Assembly (NCBI GenBank): GCA_947561395.2
Contig: OX387187.1
Location: forward strand, 44,045,581 to 44,109,580
Source of the DNA: Buxus sempervirens
Lineage: Eukaryota; Streptophyta; Magnoliopsida; Buxales; Buxaceae
Direction: 5' to 3'
DNA length: 64,000 nt
Shown here piece by piece: positions 22,761 to 39,647 of the stretch. Both the position numbers and the translations under genes were made by a program. The notes below the pieces were generated by a model. It was not told the origin of the DNA. It did not search any database and saw nothing but the letters and a program-made list of their open reading frames with translations. How positions within the stretch are numbered: position 1 is the stretch's first letter; every line of letters starts with the position of its first letter.

Positions 22761-23515
22761 CTCCCAAATACTTTTCTGGGCTGTTGTAGCAAGTTTTCCG
22801 GTGAAAGATATAAAGTTTCCGGCAAAATCTCGTCTGAACTAAGAGGTATCGTTCTTGACTTTAATTGTTAATATAGAAAAACCAAGAGTCAAAGCCTGAT
22901 TTATAGTTCTTCTGCTCCGTTCACTGATAATCCACGGAATGCTTTGTATCGAAAGAAACTTCAAAAGAATTTTGAATCTAAAAATACAGATTACATGAAC
23001 TCCAAAGTATTTTTTGTTTTTTTAATAGAAAGAAAAGAAACGACATCTCTCTCTATATTCTTCGGGAAAAAAAATTCTGTCTTTAGCCGTCATCGTCACG
23101 AAAGTCTAACTGTGAAATATCTGAAGGTCAATCGAAAATTCAGTAGGTAGTCTCGCTGTGAAAATCGCTATTTTCCACAATTTATCCAAAACAAAAAAAA
23201 CAAAAGAAATTGAATTCGGGCACCTGGAAAACTGGCCGGTAATAGATTTTTTCAGGCAAGAAAGGTTGCATCTTCAGCAACAAAGAAGGAAATATAAGAT
23301 CTCAATTTCAATCAGAGATCTCTTGGGAAAATCAATGCTTTCACCGTAGAAAATGAAGAAGTGATTTGAGGCTTGGCATGAACTTCATGGATATCGGCTG
23401 AAAATGGACTACAAATGGTTTCCGGTTTGAAAGAAGAAAAAAAGAAGAAAGAGCTTCCGAGTGACTGTTAACCCAACTATGGTTAGGTCTGCCACATGTC
23501 GAAACGCAGTGCGGT

Positions 23516-23860
23516 GAAATTGGTTTTTAGTGATTATTTTTAAATATAATCTAAATTCAGTCACCTAATTCTTAGTAATTAAAAAATAGTGATAATTTTT
23601 AAACATAATTGAGAATGACTGGTTTTTCTTTTCCTTGTATATATAACGAGCTTCTTCCAAAAATGTCCTTAAAGGACTTCTTAACTTCATTAAAAGTCGA
23701 TAACAGGCAAAATGTTTAGGAATCTTTTAGAGGTGTTTTTTTTGGAAGAAATTTTTTGTGAACAATAAAATGATATTCTCATATTTTAGAAAATTATTAG
23801 TACTTTCCAGTTACCAAGTATTAAGTGACGGGTTATTTTAAAAGGTATCATTAAAAACAT
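23516..23860. repeat. Dispersed AT-rich foldback repeat, copy 2
   Basis: It shares tttttagtgattatttttaa, gaacaataaaatga and ttaccaagtatta-like blocks with about 130-290 and with the foldback at 31.27-31.56 kb. It looks like a non-autonomous element family, but its ends are unresolved. Confidence 0.5.
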
Positions 23861-23959
23861 AAACTTCTAAGTCGGGGATGACATTGCCTGCAATGTAATG
23901 CTGCATTGGTCCTTGCTGTTGTACCATCGTCGGTAAAAAGAAAAAATGTGACCCATGGG

Positions 23960-24735
23960 ATTATCGCTGTAAATCTAGCTAGGATTGTTCGAAGCCCGCC
24001 CAACCCAACCTGAATAAGAGCCTAAAAAAAGTGTTGAGTTTGGGTTTGGGTTTGGGTTGGGCTTCATTTTTATCCCGAAGTTGAATTTGGGTTAGGATTC
24101 ATGTCATACACCCGAAAAGCCCGAAGTTGAATTGATATGCATACTCTTGTACATATATTTAAGCAAGTACTTATTATGTATATGCTCTATTGTTTTCTTT
24201 TCTTTTACGTTGTATTTATAGTCATGTAATCAACTATAAAACATAAAATTAGTGACATGTGATGTGATAACACATTTATGAATTTATTCTCAAATGAATA
24301 ATTTTTGTACGCAAAAACATATAAGCTACAATGAATGTGTATTTGGGTATGCATCCTCGACAAAAAAGATTATGCCACCACAAATGCAACAAGCATGTGA
24401 TTGGCTCTTTATGTCAAAAATAATTTTTTAAGAAATAAATGAATTAAGTATTTTTCAAAATTCAAGAGACCAATTAAGAAGCCATTGTAAGTTAATAGAT
24501 GATTTCAGTTAATGATATTCCAACATTTGCATTCATATAAAAAAACAAAAGAAATATTCAAAAGTTTACATTTTTGTTTGGGCTAATTCGAATCTAACTC
24601 GACCTCAAATAATAATGTTTGGGTTGGGTTTGGGTTTAATGAATTTGAGTTAAGGCGGGCCAATGACTAGTTTGGGCTAGTGAATCTTAGATTGGATTGA
24701 GCCCCGAACTTACATTGTAGACGATTCCATCCAGT
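23960..24735. repeat. Dispersed non-autonomous element, copy 1 of the 60.2-kb family
   Basis: The segments gcccgcccaacccaacctgaat..., the central AT-rich part and gtttgggctagtgaatcttagattgg... match 60205-61085 in order. The ends are degraded. Repeated gggtttgggttggg words are a feature of the family. Confidence 0.65.
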
Positions 24736-25254
24736 CGCTTAATTACTGAGGGTTCTAGTCAGCAAGTGTATCTCATCCGGGTCCATATAAGGATCCCGGA
24801 ATACTAGTGTGATGTCTTGGTTTTACCCTAAAACCAGCCGCTGAGTGAAGAATCTCTGAAATTATATTCCTTTGTATCTTGGCTTTTTCGTTCAAATCCA
24901 AATGAGATTCCTTTCTATTTATCCAAAGATGGGTAAGGTGTATCGTCATTTCTTTGACTTATAACAGAGGACCTAATAACTCATGTGCTCCGGTTGAGTC
25001 CCACGTGAAACATGTGCCGATGTCGTTCAGCAAAAACGGCAGAGCAGAAGCGATTCGCAATCACCATGGCAGCCAATCGCTTGGAAGAGTAATATCTAGA
25101 CATTGCGAGTATTTCCCAAATACTCGCAATTTTCTAGACATAACAAAATGTTCTAAATTTAATCCAACAGAAGTATCGCAATATCTAGAAGAGTAATAAA
25201 TAAGGTTTTGATTAATGATAAACAACATTTATATCGCAATATCTAGAAGTATAA

Positions 25255-25540
25255 TGTGGCTGTGGAAATGGAGGCTTGTGGTGGTGGTAGAGGTGGAGAC
25301 CAAGGTCAAGGCAAAGGAAGTGGTGATGGTGTTGAGGGATGGTGTTTGTAGTAGAGGTTGTGATGGTGACAATGGTGGTAGTAATAGTAGAAGCGATGAT
25401 AGTAATTGTGGTGGTGGTGATGGTGGTAGCCGAGTTGGGGTTGTAGTGATTATGGACATGGAGGCAATAACAATGGAGGTGTTGGTAGTGGTTGTGGGGG
25501 CAATGGAGGTGGTGGTAGTAGCGTGCGATGGTTAATGTAG
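25255..25540. repeat. GGT/GTG-rich low-complexity tract
   Basis: Purine-rich ggtggtggta-like trinucleotide repeats with frequent interruptions. The open frames across it are composition artefacts. Confidence 0.75.
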
Positions 25541-26125
25541 TTGCGGTTGCACCGGCTATGGTTATAAATTTATAATGATGGTAAACGAATGCATCAGTGA
25601 TTATAACAAGAAATTACAAAAGCATCGAAATTTTTTTTTGAAAACGATACTTTATTTAAAATTGAAATTTTCAGATTTGAAAACATGATTGTTTTCTAAA
25701 ACAATTTGAAAACTATTTTTGTCAAACGACATTTTGAGGTTTTTGTATTTGAAAACAAAAAACTGTTTTTCAAAATCGTTACCGAACAGCCTCATGTCAA
25801 ATCCCTATTGACCGAATCCACCCACCCCCACCCCCACCCCCGCACAGCAGATAAAACAAAAAAAAGGAGTTTAAAGTCTTTAGTGGCATTCCAAAGCTCG
25901 AATTCGTACAATGAGCCTCATAAAAAACCCACAACCTTCCAAAAGCTTCGAGCTTTTAAAATGTATCACCAAGTTGAGATAAAAAAATGAATTCGTACAA
26001 TGAGCCTCATAAAAAATGTATCATTCCAAAAGTTTCTAGTTGTATTCAATAAAATTTTTTCCATTTTCCTACCAAAAAAAAAAAGTTGGAATGAAATCAT
26101 CTACTATGTTTTCCTGAACTGCTCC

Positions 26126-26259
26126 TTGCTCCTGGTGTGGCCGTGAGATGCTGCCATGTGGAGCATCTGACGACCACTATTTACATTTATAACACATGAA
26201 AAAATAGTGGTAGTGAGATGCTCCACATGGCAGCATCTCATGGCCACATTAGAGAGCAA
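26126..26259. mobile_element. Small foldback (MITE-like) element
   Basis: Arms of nearly 50 bp face each other: gtgagatgctgccatgtgga on the left and its complement on the right, around a short AT-rich loop. The ends read ttgctcc...gagcaa. No convincing target duplication was found. Confidence 0.65.
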
Positions 26260-27139
26260 ATCAAGGGAGCATGATAGACGATTTCAACTCAACTAAGTCC
26301 ACGGGGTCCATAATGAATCAGCCAGGTGCTTTATCTTTCTTTTTTTTTTTTCTTTTTATTGGAAAAATTAGCCAGGTATTACACGATTCCCTCCATTGGC
26401 ATCCTTCTACGTTTCACCTCAACATCCCTCCAGGGAAGAGAATAGGTGAAGAATATGCTGAAATTCTTACAGATATTTCATCACAAACAGACCCATTTCA
26501 AGGAATTTTGAAGACAAGTGTCCAAAGAGATAGGAGGGTCACACCTTCATCTTCAATAGCTACTGCACACCGAAAGCCTAGTGCATGGCCTCTCATTCTA
26601 GGTGGGATCCACTCAATCCCTTAAAGGATGACATAAACTTTAGCCTTGAATAGCTCAAGTTCATTATCCAATCCAATTCATCCGCACAGGAACCCACAAT
26701 GTGACCAATGAACCGAATATATCTTTATCATTATGGGCACTCCCAACCAGGACGTTGTAACAAAAAACATATCCAACAAGTATTACAGGTTTGATTCACA
26801 CAAATTCACTCAAAGGAACATTTTATCTGAGATTAATTAAACCTTATTAAGAAGCAGGAACAAACAAAAAACATTACATAATTCAGGTTAGACCCAAGAA
26901 GAAGGAACAAGATTCATGAAGAATCATCAATCCTAGTCTCTCTGGTCTTGATTCAGTTTTCGGATACATCTGCTCCTTTTGACAAAACAAGAGGAGATAT
27001 CTCTTTCTTTATTACAATGAACCAAGTTATTTACCAACTCCAGTCTCGATAATGGTATCCTCTCCACTGTTCTTTTATGGCAGGGCCCCAAAATCCAAAA
27101 CGCTAAACAAAATTAAGATTTCTAATAGCTGAAAAAGGC

Positions 27140-30100
27140 TCAACAAATCGAATTGGCTGCTGCTAAGAGAGCATCCACCGTTATGCCAAGCTCCTTGTAA
27201 ATCCTCCCTGCAGGTGCACTTGCACCAAACCGGTCAATCCCGATTGCTTTCCCCTTGCTTCCCACAATCTTCTCCCACCCAAATGTCGATCCTGCCTCGA
27301 TGCTAATTCGGCAAGAAACAGCTGCTGGTAGAACGCTTTCCTTGTACGCATCTGATTGCTCATCAAATAGCTCCCACGAAACCAAGGAGACAACCCTGAC
27401 AGACTTGCCTCCTTTCCTGAGTTCATCGGCTGCCTTGGCAGCAATTTCCAATTCAGAACCAGTGCCAATCAAGATGCAATCAGGCTTGTTGCCAGAAGAG
27501 TTGTCTGATATGATGTACCCTCCCTTCTCAACTCCTTCCATGGATGTTCCACTAAGCTGCAGAAGCTTTTGACGAGAAAGGGCAAGAATTGAGGGTCTCT
27601 TCCTGTTTAGGATTGCAACCTTATATGCACCAGCAGTCTCATTCCCATCAGCTGGCCGGAGCATCAGGATGTTGGGCATTGCCCTGAAGCTTGCCAAATG
27701 CTCAATGGGCTGATGAGTCGGTCCATCCTCTCCAAGACCAATTGAATCATGGGTCATCACATAGATCACTCCAGCTTCACCCAAGGCGGAGATCCTTATG
27801 GCAGCCCTCATGTAGTCAGTGAATACAAAGAATGTTGCACAGTAGGGGATAAAACCAGGGCTGTAACGGACAATCCCATTGGAAATCCCACCCATACCAT
27901 GCTCCCTGACACCAAAACGGATATTGCGCTCTTCTGGAGTGTCCTTTTGAAAGTCCCCAAACATCTTCATCAGGGTCATGTTGGAAGAAGCAAGATCTGC
28001 ACTACCACCAACAAGCCCAGGAAGAACTTTTGCTAGTGCATTAAGGCATTGTTGGGACAGATTTCTTGTTGCATCAGGAGGACTCTCTGGACTGTAAGTC
28101 TGGAACAAACAAAGCAAAATAGCCATGTCAACCATGTCCATAAACTATCTATAACAGCAACCTTACCATCATGCAGATGCTCCAGACACATAGATTTGCT
28201 CAAAAAGCAACTTAACTGATTAGAGAACCACTCACCGGAAGAGCTTTCTCCCAACCAGCAGGCAATTCACCAGTAATGAAGGACTTCAACTCTGCAGCTT
28301 CATCCTTGTATTTCTTTTCATACTCTGCAAACTTTACATTCCATTCACCTTCGAGAGCAGCACCTTTAGGGATGTGATGACTCCAGTACCTGCAATGTGA
28401 AATAGAAAAATATTAAACAATTGTTAAAAGATCCAACTGAATCCTAGAGGAACTAAGGACAATACAGCTTTCTTTAGTTTCCTTACTCCTTAACATCCTC
28501 AGGCACATGGAAAGGCTCATGTGGCCATCCAAGGTTTTTCCTTGTGGCATCCACTTCCTTGGCACCCAATGCACTCCCATGTACACTGTATGTGTTAGCC
28601 TTGTTGGGGGAGCCATAACCAATTGTTGTAGTCACCTGTAAAGAAGGTAAATATTAACAACAGCACAAAGCTTGAATTAATATATGTCAAACTATAATGA
28701 ATATGACAGGATAAATTTGACCTTGATCAAGGTGGGTTTGTCTTTGACAGCCTTAGCTTCTTCAATGGCAGCACGAATATCATCATATCCAGTGTTGCCA
28801 TTTTTAACCCAAATAACATGCCACCCAAGACCTTCAAAACGGGTGTCAACACTCTCAGTGAATGCGATTTCGGTATCACCATCAATGGAGATATGGTTGT
28901 CATCATAGAAAGCAATCAGCTTGCCGAGTCCCCAGTGCGCAGCAAGGGAACAAGCCTCATTTGAAATACCCTCCATTTGGCAACCATCACCAAGGATAAC
29001 ATATCTAAGGAAGTATAACCAAAAAATGATAAGGCTTTGTATTTTGTAATCTCTGAAACAAAAAAGTACTAAACAAAATGAGAAGGATCCTTACGTATAG
29101 TGATCAACAATCTCGATGTCAGGTTTGTTGTAACGGGCAGCCAAGTGCTTCTCTGCCAGAGCCAACCCAACAGCATTGGCAACACCCTGACCAAGAGGAC
29201 CTACACAAAAATTGAGGAAATACAAAGATGAAGGCTCAGATTTTCAATCCATGCCATGCCATGCCAGTGAAATAATAGAATAATCAAGAAATTGAAACGC
29301 ACCAGTAGTGACTTCCACACCAGGTGTCTCAAAGTTCTCAGGGTGACCTGGAGTTTTGCTTCCCCATTGTCGGAAAGACTTCAGATCTTCGTCCTATTGG
29401 ATTGTTTTAGAACACAAGATATCCGTTAAAAGGGGGAAAAAAAGGTATCAGAAGTAAAATTAAAATGATGAAAATGTCACAATTTACAGATGCGTGAACA
29501 AAAACGTATATGGGTGTCTACAAACTTGTTACAACCAAAATAGAAATGAAAAAAGACTATATATATATATATATATATCATCAGAAAGATGGGTAACGAA
29601 ATTTGTAAAAAGTTTCAACATTAAATCATATAAATAAACACGCAATTTTGCGCATTTCGGAACATCTTAATGATCCTTTCATCTTCTTCTTTCTTCCCTT
29701 CTTTCTTTGGGAGGTGCCCGGTATGGTTGCATAATACAATTCGGATAACCATGTCCAAGATTTGTTTTTGTTTTTGTTTTTTCCTTTCTTCCCCTTTCAT
29801 TCTCTATTTTTTTTTCCCAAACACATATTCCTCATTTGCAAAAGAAGTAAGTTCTGATGCAAATTTCCATTGATAATTTGACATCAACATCAAGAAAAGA
29901 AATAAGAAACAGAACATATGTAAGCAGATCTCAAACAAACAGAAGAAGAAATGCGCACACAAACTGTTCACTAAATTTTCTTCAACTTCCCAGTTGAAAA
30001 AACAATGATGAAAAAAACAAAAAAGAACCGAAATTGAAATCATTCTCAATAACTAATCACGCAGGACGATCAACAAACGCACCTTAACACTGTCGTATCC

Positions 30101-30580
30101 CGCAAGATGAAGCAAAGCGTACTGCAACATGCACCCATGACCAGCAGAGAGCACAAATCGGTCACGGTTGAACCAGTAAGGATTCTGGGGGTTGTAACTC
30201 ATCACCTCGTCGTACAAAATATGCCCAACTGGGGCACACCCCATGGGCAATCCGGGGTGCCCGGAATTCGCCTTCTCGACGGCATCGATCGCAAGGAACC
30301 GAATCGTGTTAATCGACTTCTCAACCAAAGAAGTATCGGTCTTGTAAAGCGTCTCAACCGCCGCTGCACGAACGGATGACCGAGAGCTCACGCGCTTGCG
30401 CAAAGCCGCAACGAGCGAGGCCTGAGACAAAGACGATTTAAGGGCTCGTCCGGAGAGAGAGCTGAGACTGAAACCAGGAGCAGCAAGACGGTCGGAGCGT
30501 GCGTTCTGGTTCGGGCCATTGTTGGCAATAGCACGACTAACAAGGGCTTGAGAGACAGACAGAGAGGAGGAAGCAGCCAT
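27140..30580 (-). CDS. Transketolase, plastid-targeted
   Basis: This is a thiamine-diphosphate enzyme of the Calvin cycle and plastid pentose phosphate pathway. It moves two-carbon units and produces erythrose-4-phosphate for the shikimate pathway. Exons on the minus strand: 30580-30083, 29393-29303, 29200-29095, 29004-28722, 28635-28487, 28389-28236 and 28099-27140. All are GT-AG and in phase, giving 746 residues, the usual plastid length. The first 70-75 residues are Ser/Ala/Arg-rich with few acids, like a transit peptide ending near RAAAVETL. Motifs: [12 protein letters not shown], the ThDP-binding GDGCQMEG (about 236), [14 protein letters not shown], and the C-terminal [17 protein letters not shown]. 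No damage is seen. Its start lies 3.4 kb from the divergent EPSP synthase gene. The isoform cannot be decided from sequence alone. Confidence 0.96.
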
Positions 30581-31274
30581 GGCCGAGAAATGAACGAGGG
30601 TGCGTAGGAAAAGAAACTGCTAAATAACCCCAACGGAAAGGGAGAGAGAAACTGGCTTCTCTCCTTCTAGGCTTCGACGCTTTGGTTGGCTTGTTATCCT
30701 GGGCTGCAGGGACAGACAGACCCGATCAATAGATGTAGATACGATGAATCTGGACCGTTGACTGCCGCTACGTACCAATTTTTTTTTAAAATTTAAAACT
30801 TAATAGGCAAGCCTAATTAGAGTATTCTAGTTTGGTTCCTGCACGGTGAGTCTCTCGGCAGAATCCAAGATGAAGAAAAATTTGCGATTCCATCTATGAA
30901 GCAGAGATGATGTTGATTCATATTGTCCAGAAATTATGCAAATGAATCATTTAACCAGAAGAGAAATTGATTGTGAAATTGATTTCTTAAATTGAGTTCA
31001 CCAAGCACAGAGGCCGGGTGTAAGGCGGTAGAGGAGCTATTGCATACATAAGGGTTTGGTAAGAAGTCAAAAGGGCATGGTGATCGGTGGGTCGTTGGGA
31101 AGTTGCGTGGTCAAGAGTCAAGACCTACTTAACCCTTTGGGGTTGAAGAAAAGCTACCGGCTCAAAGTTAGGTGAAAGGGCCAAATGATTCATGTCTCAA
31201 TTGGCATTACTCTATACTTTCGGTCCTTATCCCTTGTTAATCTAAGAATAATAAATACTAAAGATTCTGCTTTG

Positions 31275-31555
31275 TTAGTCAATAATTCAGATTCAGTTGA
31301 TCAAATTTTGGTAATTAGTTTTTAATGATAATTTTTAAAATAATTTAGAATCGGTGTCATTTTCTTTTCACTCCCTCATTTTGTTACAAGCAAGTGAAGT
31401 TGCAAATTTCTTTGAGGGTATTTTCAGGGAAAACTATTAATAACAGTAAAATAATCCCGATTCTCAATTATATCAAAAAAATTATTATTAAAAACCAATT
31501 ATCAAGAATTGGTAGATTGAATTTAAATTATTTTGAAAAAGCATCACTAAAATCC
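31275..31555. repeat. Dispersed AT-rich foldback repeat, copy 3
   Basis: The left arm (ggtaattagtttttaatgat...ttagaatcgg) and right arm (ccgattctcaattat...attaaaaaccaattatc) are complementary over about 75 bases with mismatches. It is related to the repeat at 23.52 kb. Confidence 0.65.
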
Positions 31556-32045
31556 AATTTTCCCTTCCGAAAATATTTCCCATGTAAACCAGGCAACGGT
31601 TTGCGATTCAGATCCTTGGGAGAAGTGCTTTTGTCATGTGCTTCCTCAGACGTGTTCTCTCTTTATTGGGATCAAGGCATAAAAATCAATTCGTGCAGGA
31701 AGATTTAAAGGCATATAAATCAATTGATGCAACTACCCAAAAACAAAAACAAAAATCAATTGATGCAGGAAGATTTAAAGGATTGGCTCGACAACAGGCA
31801 TAAAAATCAATTGATGCAGTGAGATTTAAAGGGTTGGCTTGGTTGTCAAGACTTGGAGTTGGGGTATATGTTCCCTCAGGTGCTATCAATCCTTGGGATA
31901 CCCCAAGGTCTTAGGGCTGCTAATTACCTGGTTTGTGTGAGATGAGGACTAACAAGCCCACGGGGATTAGTCGTGGTGTGTGCAAACTTGGATACCCCGA
32001 GTTTCCAAAAAAAGATACTGATTCTACTGACCCCACCTACTCTAC
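31556..32045. repeat. Upstream duplication, copy 1 (lacks the MITE)
   Basis: The block from about tttccgaaaatatttccc to ttccaaaaaaagatactgat matches 33067-33795. It includes gggagaagtgcttttgtc uninterrupted, whereas the second copy has a MITE at that point. Divergence is visible as scattered changes and small indels. Confidence 0.8.
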
Positions 32046-32219
32046 AATTGAGATCCTGTGAGACTTTTATCTATAACCTTATGTAAAGCTTGTATTGAGA
32101 TCATGCCATATATATTGTAAATAGCATATCTGTGAATTTTTAAACAATCCTGTAAAAAACTACAAATAAGGTTGGAGATAAAAAACATACGGGGATACTA
32201 TCATGTTTACATGGGAAAC

Positions 32220-32835
32220 TAGCACAATCATACGGGGATACAATGATTTTCATAGTAGGATACAATCACATTCATAGGGGGAACAAGTATGGTCATAGAG
32301 GGATACAAGCATTTTCATATAAAGATACAAGTCCTGCCATTGGGGGATACAATTATTTTCATAGTAGGATACAATCACACTCATGGGGGGAAACAAGTGG
32401 AGTTATAGAAGGATACAAGCATTTTCATAAAAAGATACAAATCCTGTTATAGGGGGATATAATTATTTTCATAGTAGGACACAATTACACTCATAGGGAG
32501 AAACAATAGTCATAAATGTATACAAGCATTTTCATAAAAAGATACAAATCCTGTCATAGGGGGATACAATTATTTTCATAGTAGGATACAATCACACTCA
32601 TGGGGGGAAACAAGTAGAGTCATTGAGGGATACAAGCATTTTCATAAGAATATACAAATCTTGTCATAGGGGTATACAATTATTTTCATAGTAAGATACA
32701 ATTACACTCATAAGGGGAAATAAGTAAAGTCATAGAGGGATAAAAGCATTTTCATAGGAAGATATAAGTCTTGTCATAGAGGGATACAATTACTTTCATA
32801 GTAGGATACAATCACACTCATAGGGGGAAAAAGAT
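32220..32835. repeat. 109-bp satellite, about six units
   Basis: The landmark catagtagga occurs near 32251, 32360, 32470, 32577, 32687 (as catagtaaga) and 32797, a 107-110-bp period. Within each unit a shorter word (ggatacaa...ttttcata) recurs about every 27 bp, so the satellite has higher-order structure. Confidence 0.9.
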
Positions 32836-33066
32836 GCTAGTTTTGTTGTTTTGGGTTTCTTTGAACCCAACCAAAAAATACATTCGGTTGGGTTCATAAT
32901 GGGTGAATGGTTCAACATAGAGTCTTAGTAAGGGAATGAAAGCCTCACATGCTTCTCATGTGAGGCCCTTTTGGTAAGTTTAAGGGAAAAAGAGGCCTGT
33001 AGCGTTTTGACTCTTATGTACAGGCCTCTTGGGAAAGAGTTACCAAAAAAAAGGAGGCATTTCTTG

Positions 33067-33795
33067 TAATTTTTCCGAAAATATATCCGATGTTGACCGG
33101 GCAACGGTTTGCGATTGAGATCCTTGGGAGAAGTCAGTGGCGGAACCACGTGCATGTTAGGGGGGGCAATTGCCCCCCCTAACTTTTAATTTTTAATAAA
33201 AAAAGGCATATGTTTTATATATTTTTAATTAAAATTTAAGTTTTGTCCCCCCTAAAATTTTTGGTTTGCCCCCCCCCCCCAACCCATTGAAAATTTTTAT
33301 ATTTCATAAGAATCCCTTTGAAAATTTCTAGTTTGCCCCCCCAACTCATTGAAATTTCTATATTTCATGAGAACCCCTTCTAAAATTTCTGGTTTGCCCA
33401 CCCCTAACTTATTAAAATTTCTATATTTTATGACAAGTGTTAATTGAAAATTTTTTTTGCCCCCCAAATTTGGAGTCCTGGTTCCGCCACTGGGAGAAGT
33501 GCTTTTGTCGTGTGATTCCTCAGACGTGTTCTCTCTTTATTTGACATGTTCTCTCCTTATTGGGATTAAGGCATAAAAATCAATTGATGCAGTCAGATTT
33601 AAAAGGTTGGTGTGGTCAAGACTTGGGGTCGGGGTGTGTGTTCGCTCAGGTGCTCTATCAATCCTTTGTGTGAGACGGGACTTAACAAGCCCCATGAGCA
33701 TTAGTCGTGGTACGCGCATACTCTGGATACCCCAAATTTCCAAAAAAAAAAAAAAAAAAAAAGGATACTGATTCTACTGGCCCCACCTACTCTGT
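33067..33795. repeat. Upstream duplication, copy 2 (interrupted by the MITE)
   Basis: This is the second copy of the 31556-32045 block, just before the EPSP synthase leader. It contains hAT-type MITE 2 at 33135-33492 and a short duplicated phrase (tgttctctctttat / tgttctctccttat) near 33.53 kb. Confidence 0.8.
33135..33492. mobile_element. hAT-type MITE 2 (CAGTGGCGGAACCA family)
   Basis: The 358-bp element has terminal inverted repeats CAGTGGCGGAACCA / TGGTTCCGCCACTG and a perfect 8-bp target duplication, ggagaagt (33127-33134 and 33493-33500). The interior has four diverged repeats of tttgcccccc...aaatttttatatttcat. Copy 1 of the surrounding duplication shows the empty site. Confidence 0.92.
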
Positions 33796-33986
33796 GTTGA
33801 GGGGGTTGGTGAGGGGAGTGAGCCAAACGTAACTCCCTTTTTCCAACTCAAATGGAGTTGCTGGTGGTGGTAGGTGGTAGGCGGAGGTGGCTGCACGGAG
33901 ACAGGACTCGAACCCAGACCGCAACAAAATAAAATTGAGCAAAGCAATCGCTGTTTTCACTTGATTTTTCTTTTTTCCGAGAGGAG

Positions 33987-39647
<5,661 letters not shown>

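Larger units (their letters stand above)
22769..27139. other. Intergenic region between transketolase and amine oxidase genes
   Basis: No gene is supported in these 4.4 kb. Contents that can be named are listed separately: a dispersed AT-rich repeat, a (gggttt)-rich element, a glycine-codon-like GGT repeat and a foldback. A hairpin at about 25101-25132 (attgcgagtattt / aaatactcgcaat) and a ccacccc run at about 25820-25840 also occur. The frame at 26271-26624 has no recognisable domain. Confidence 0.5.
30640..33986. other. Divergent intergenic region between transketolase and EPSP synthase
   Basis: The 3.4 kb hold both promoters. Repeats dominate the EPSPS side: an AT-rich foldback, a direct duplication of about 0.5 kb, a 109-bp satellite and a hAT MITE. 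The roughly 600 bp next to the transketolase start (30.6-31.25 kb) is free of recognised repeats and is the likely promoter of that gene. Confidence 0.6.

Noticed and set aside
25215..25535. Glycine/valine-rich open frames
   Set aside because: They arise from a GGT-rich low-complexity tract with no domain or conserved start.
26271..26624. 117-codon open frame near the transketolase 3' end
   Set aside because: No recognisable domain on either strand; contains a homopolymer-derived Phe run.
33880..33925. Possible tRNA or SINE (gacaggactcgaacccagac)
   Set aside because: Only a B-box-like word is present; no A box, tail or target duplication could be defined.
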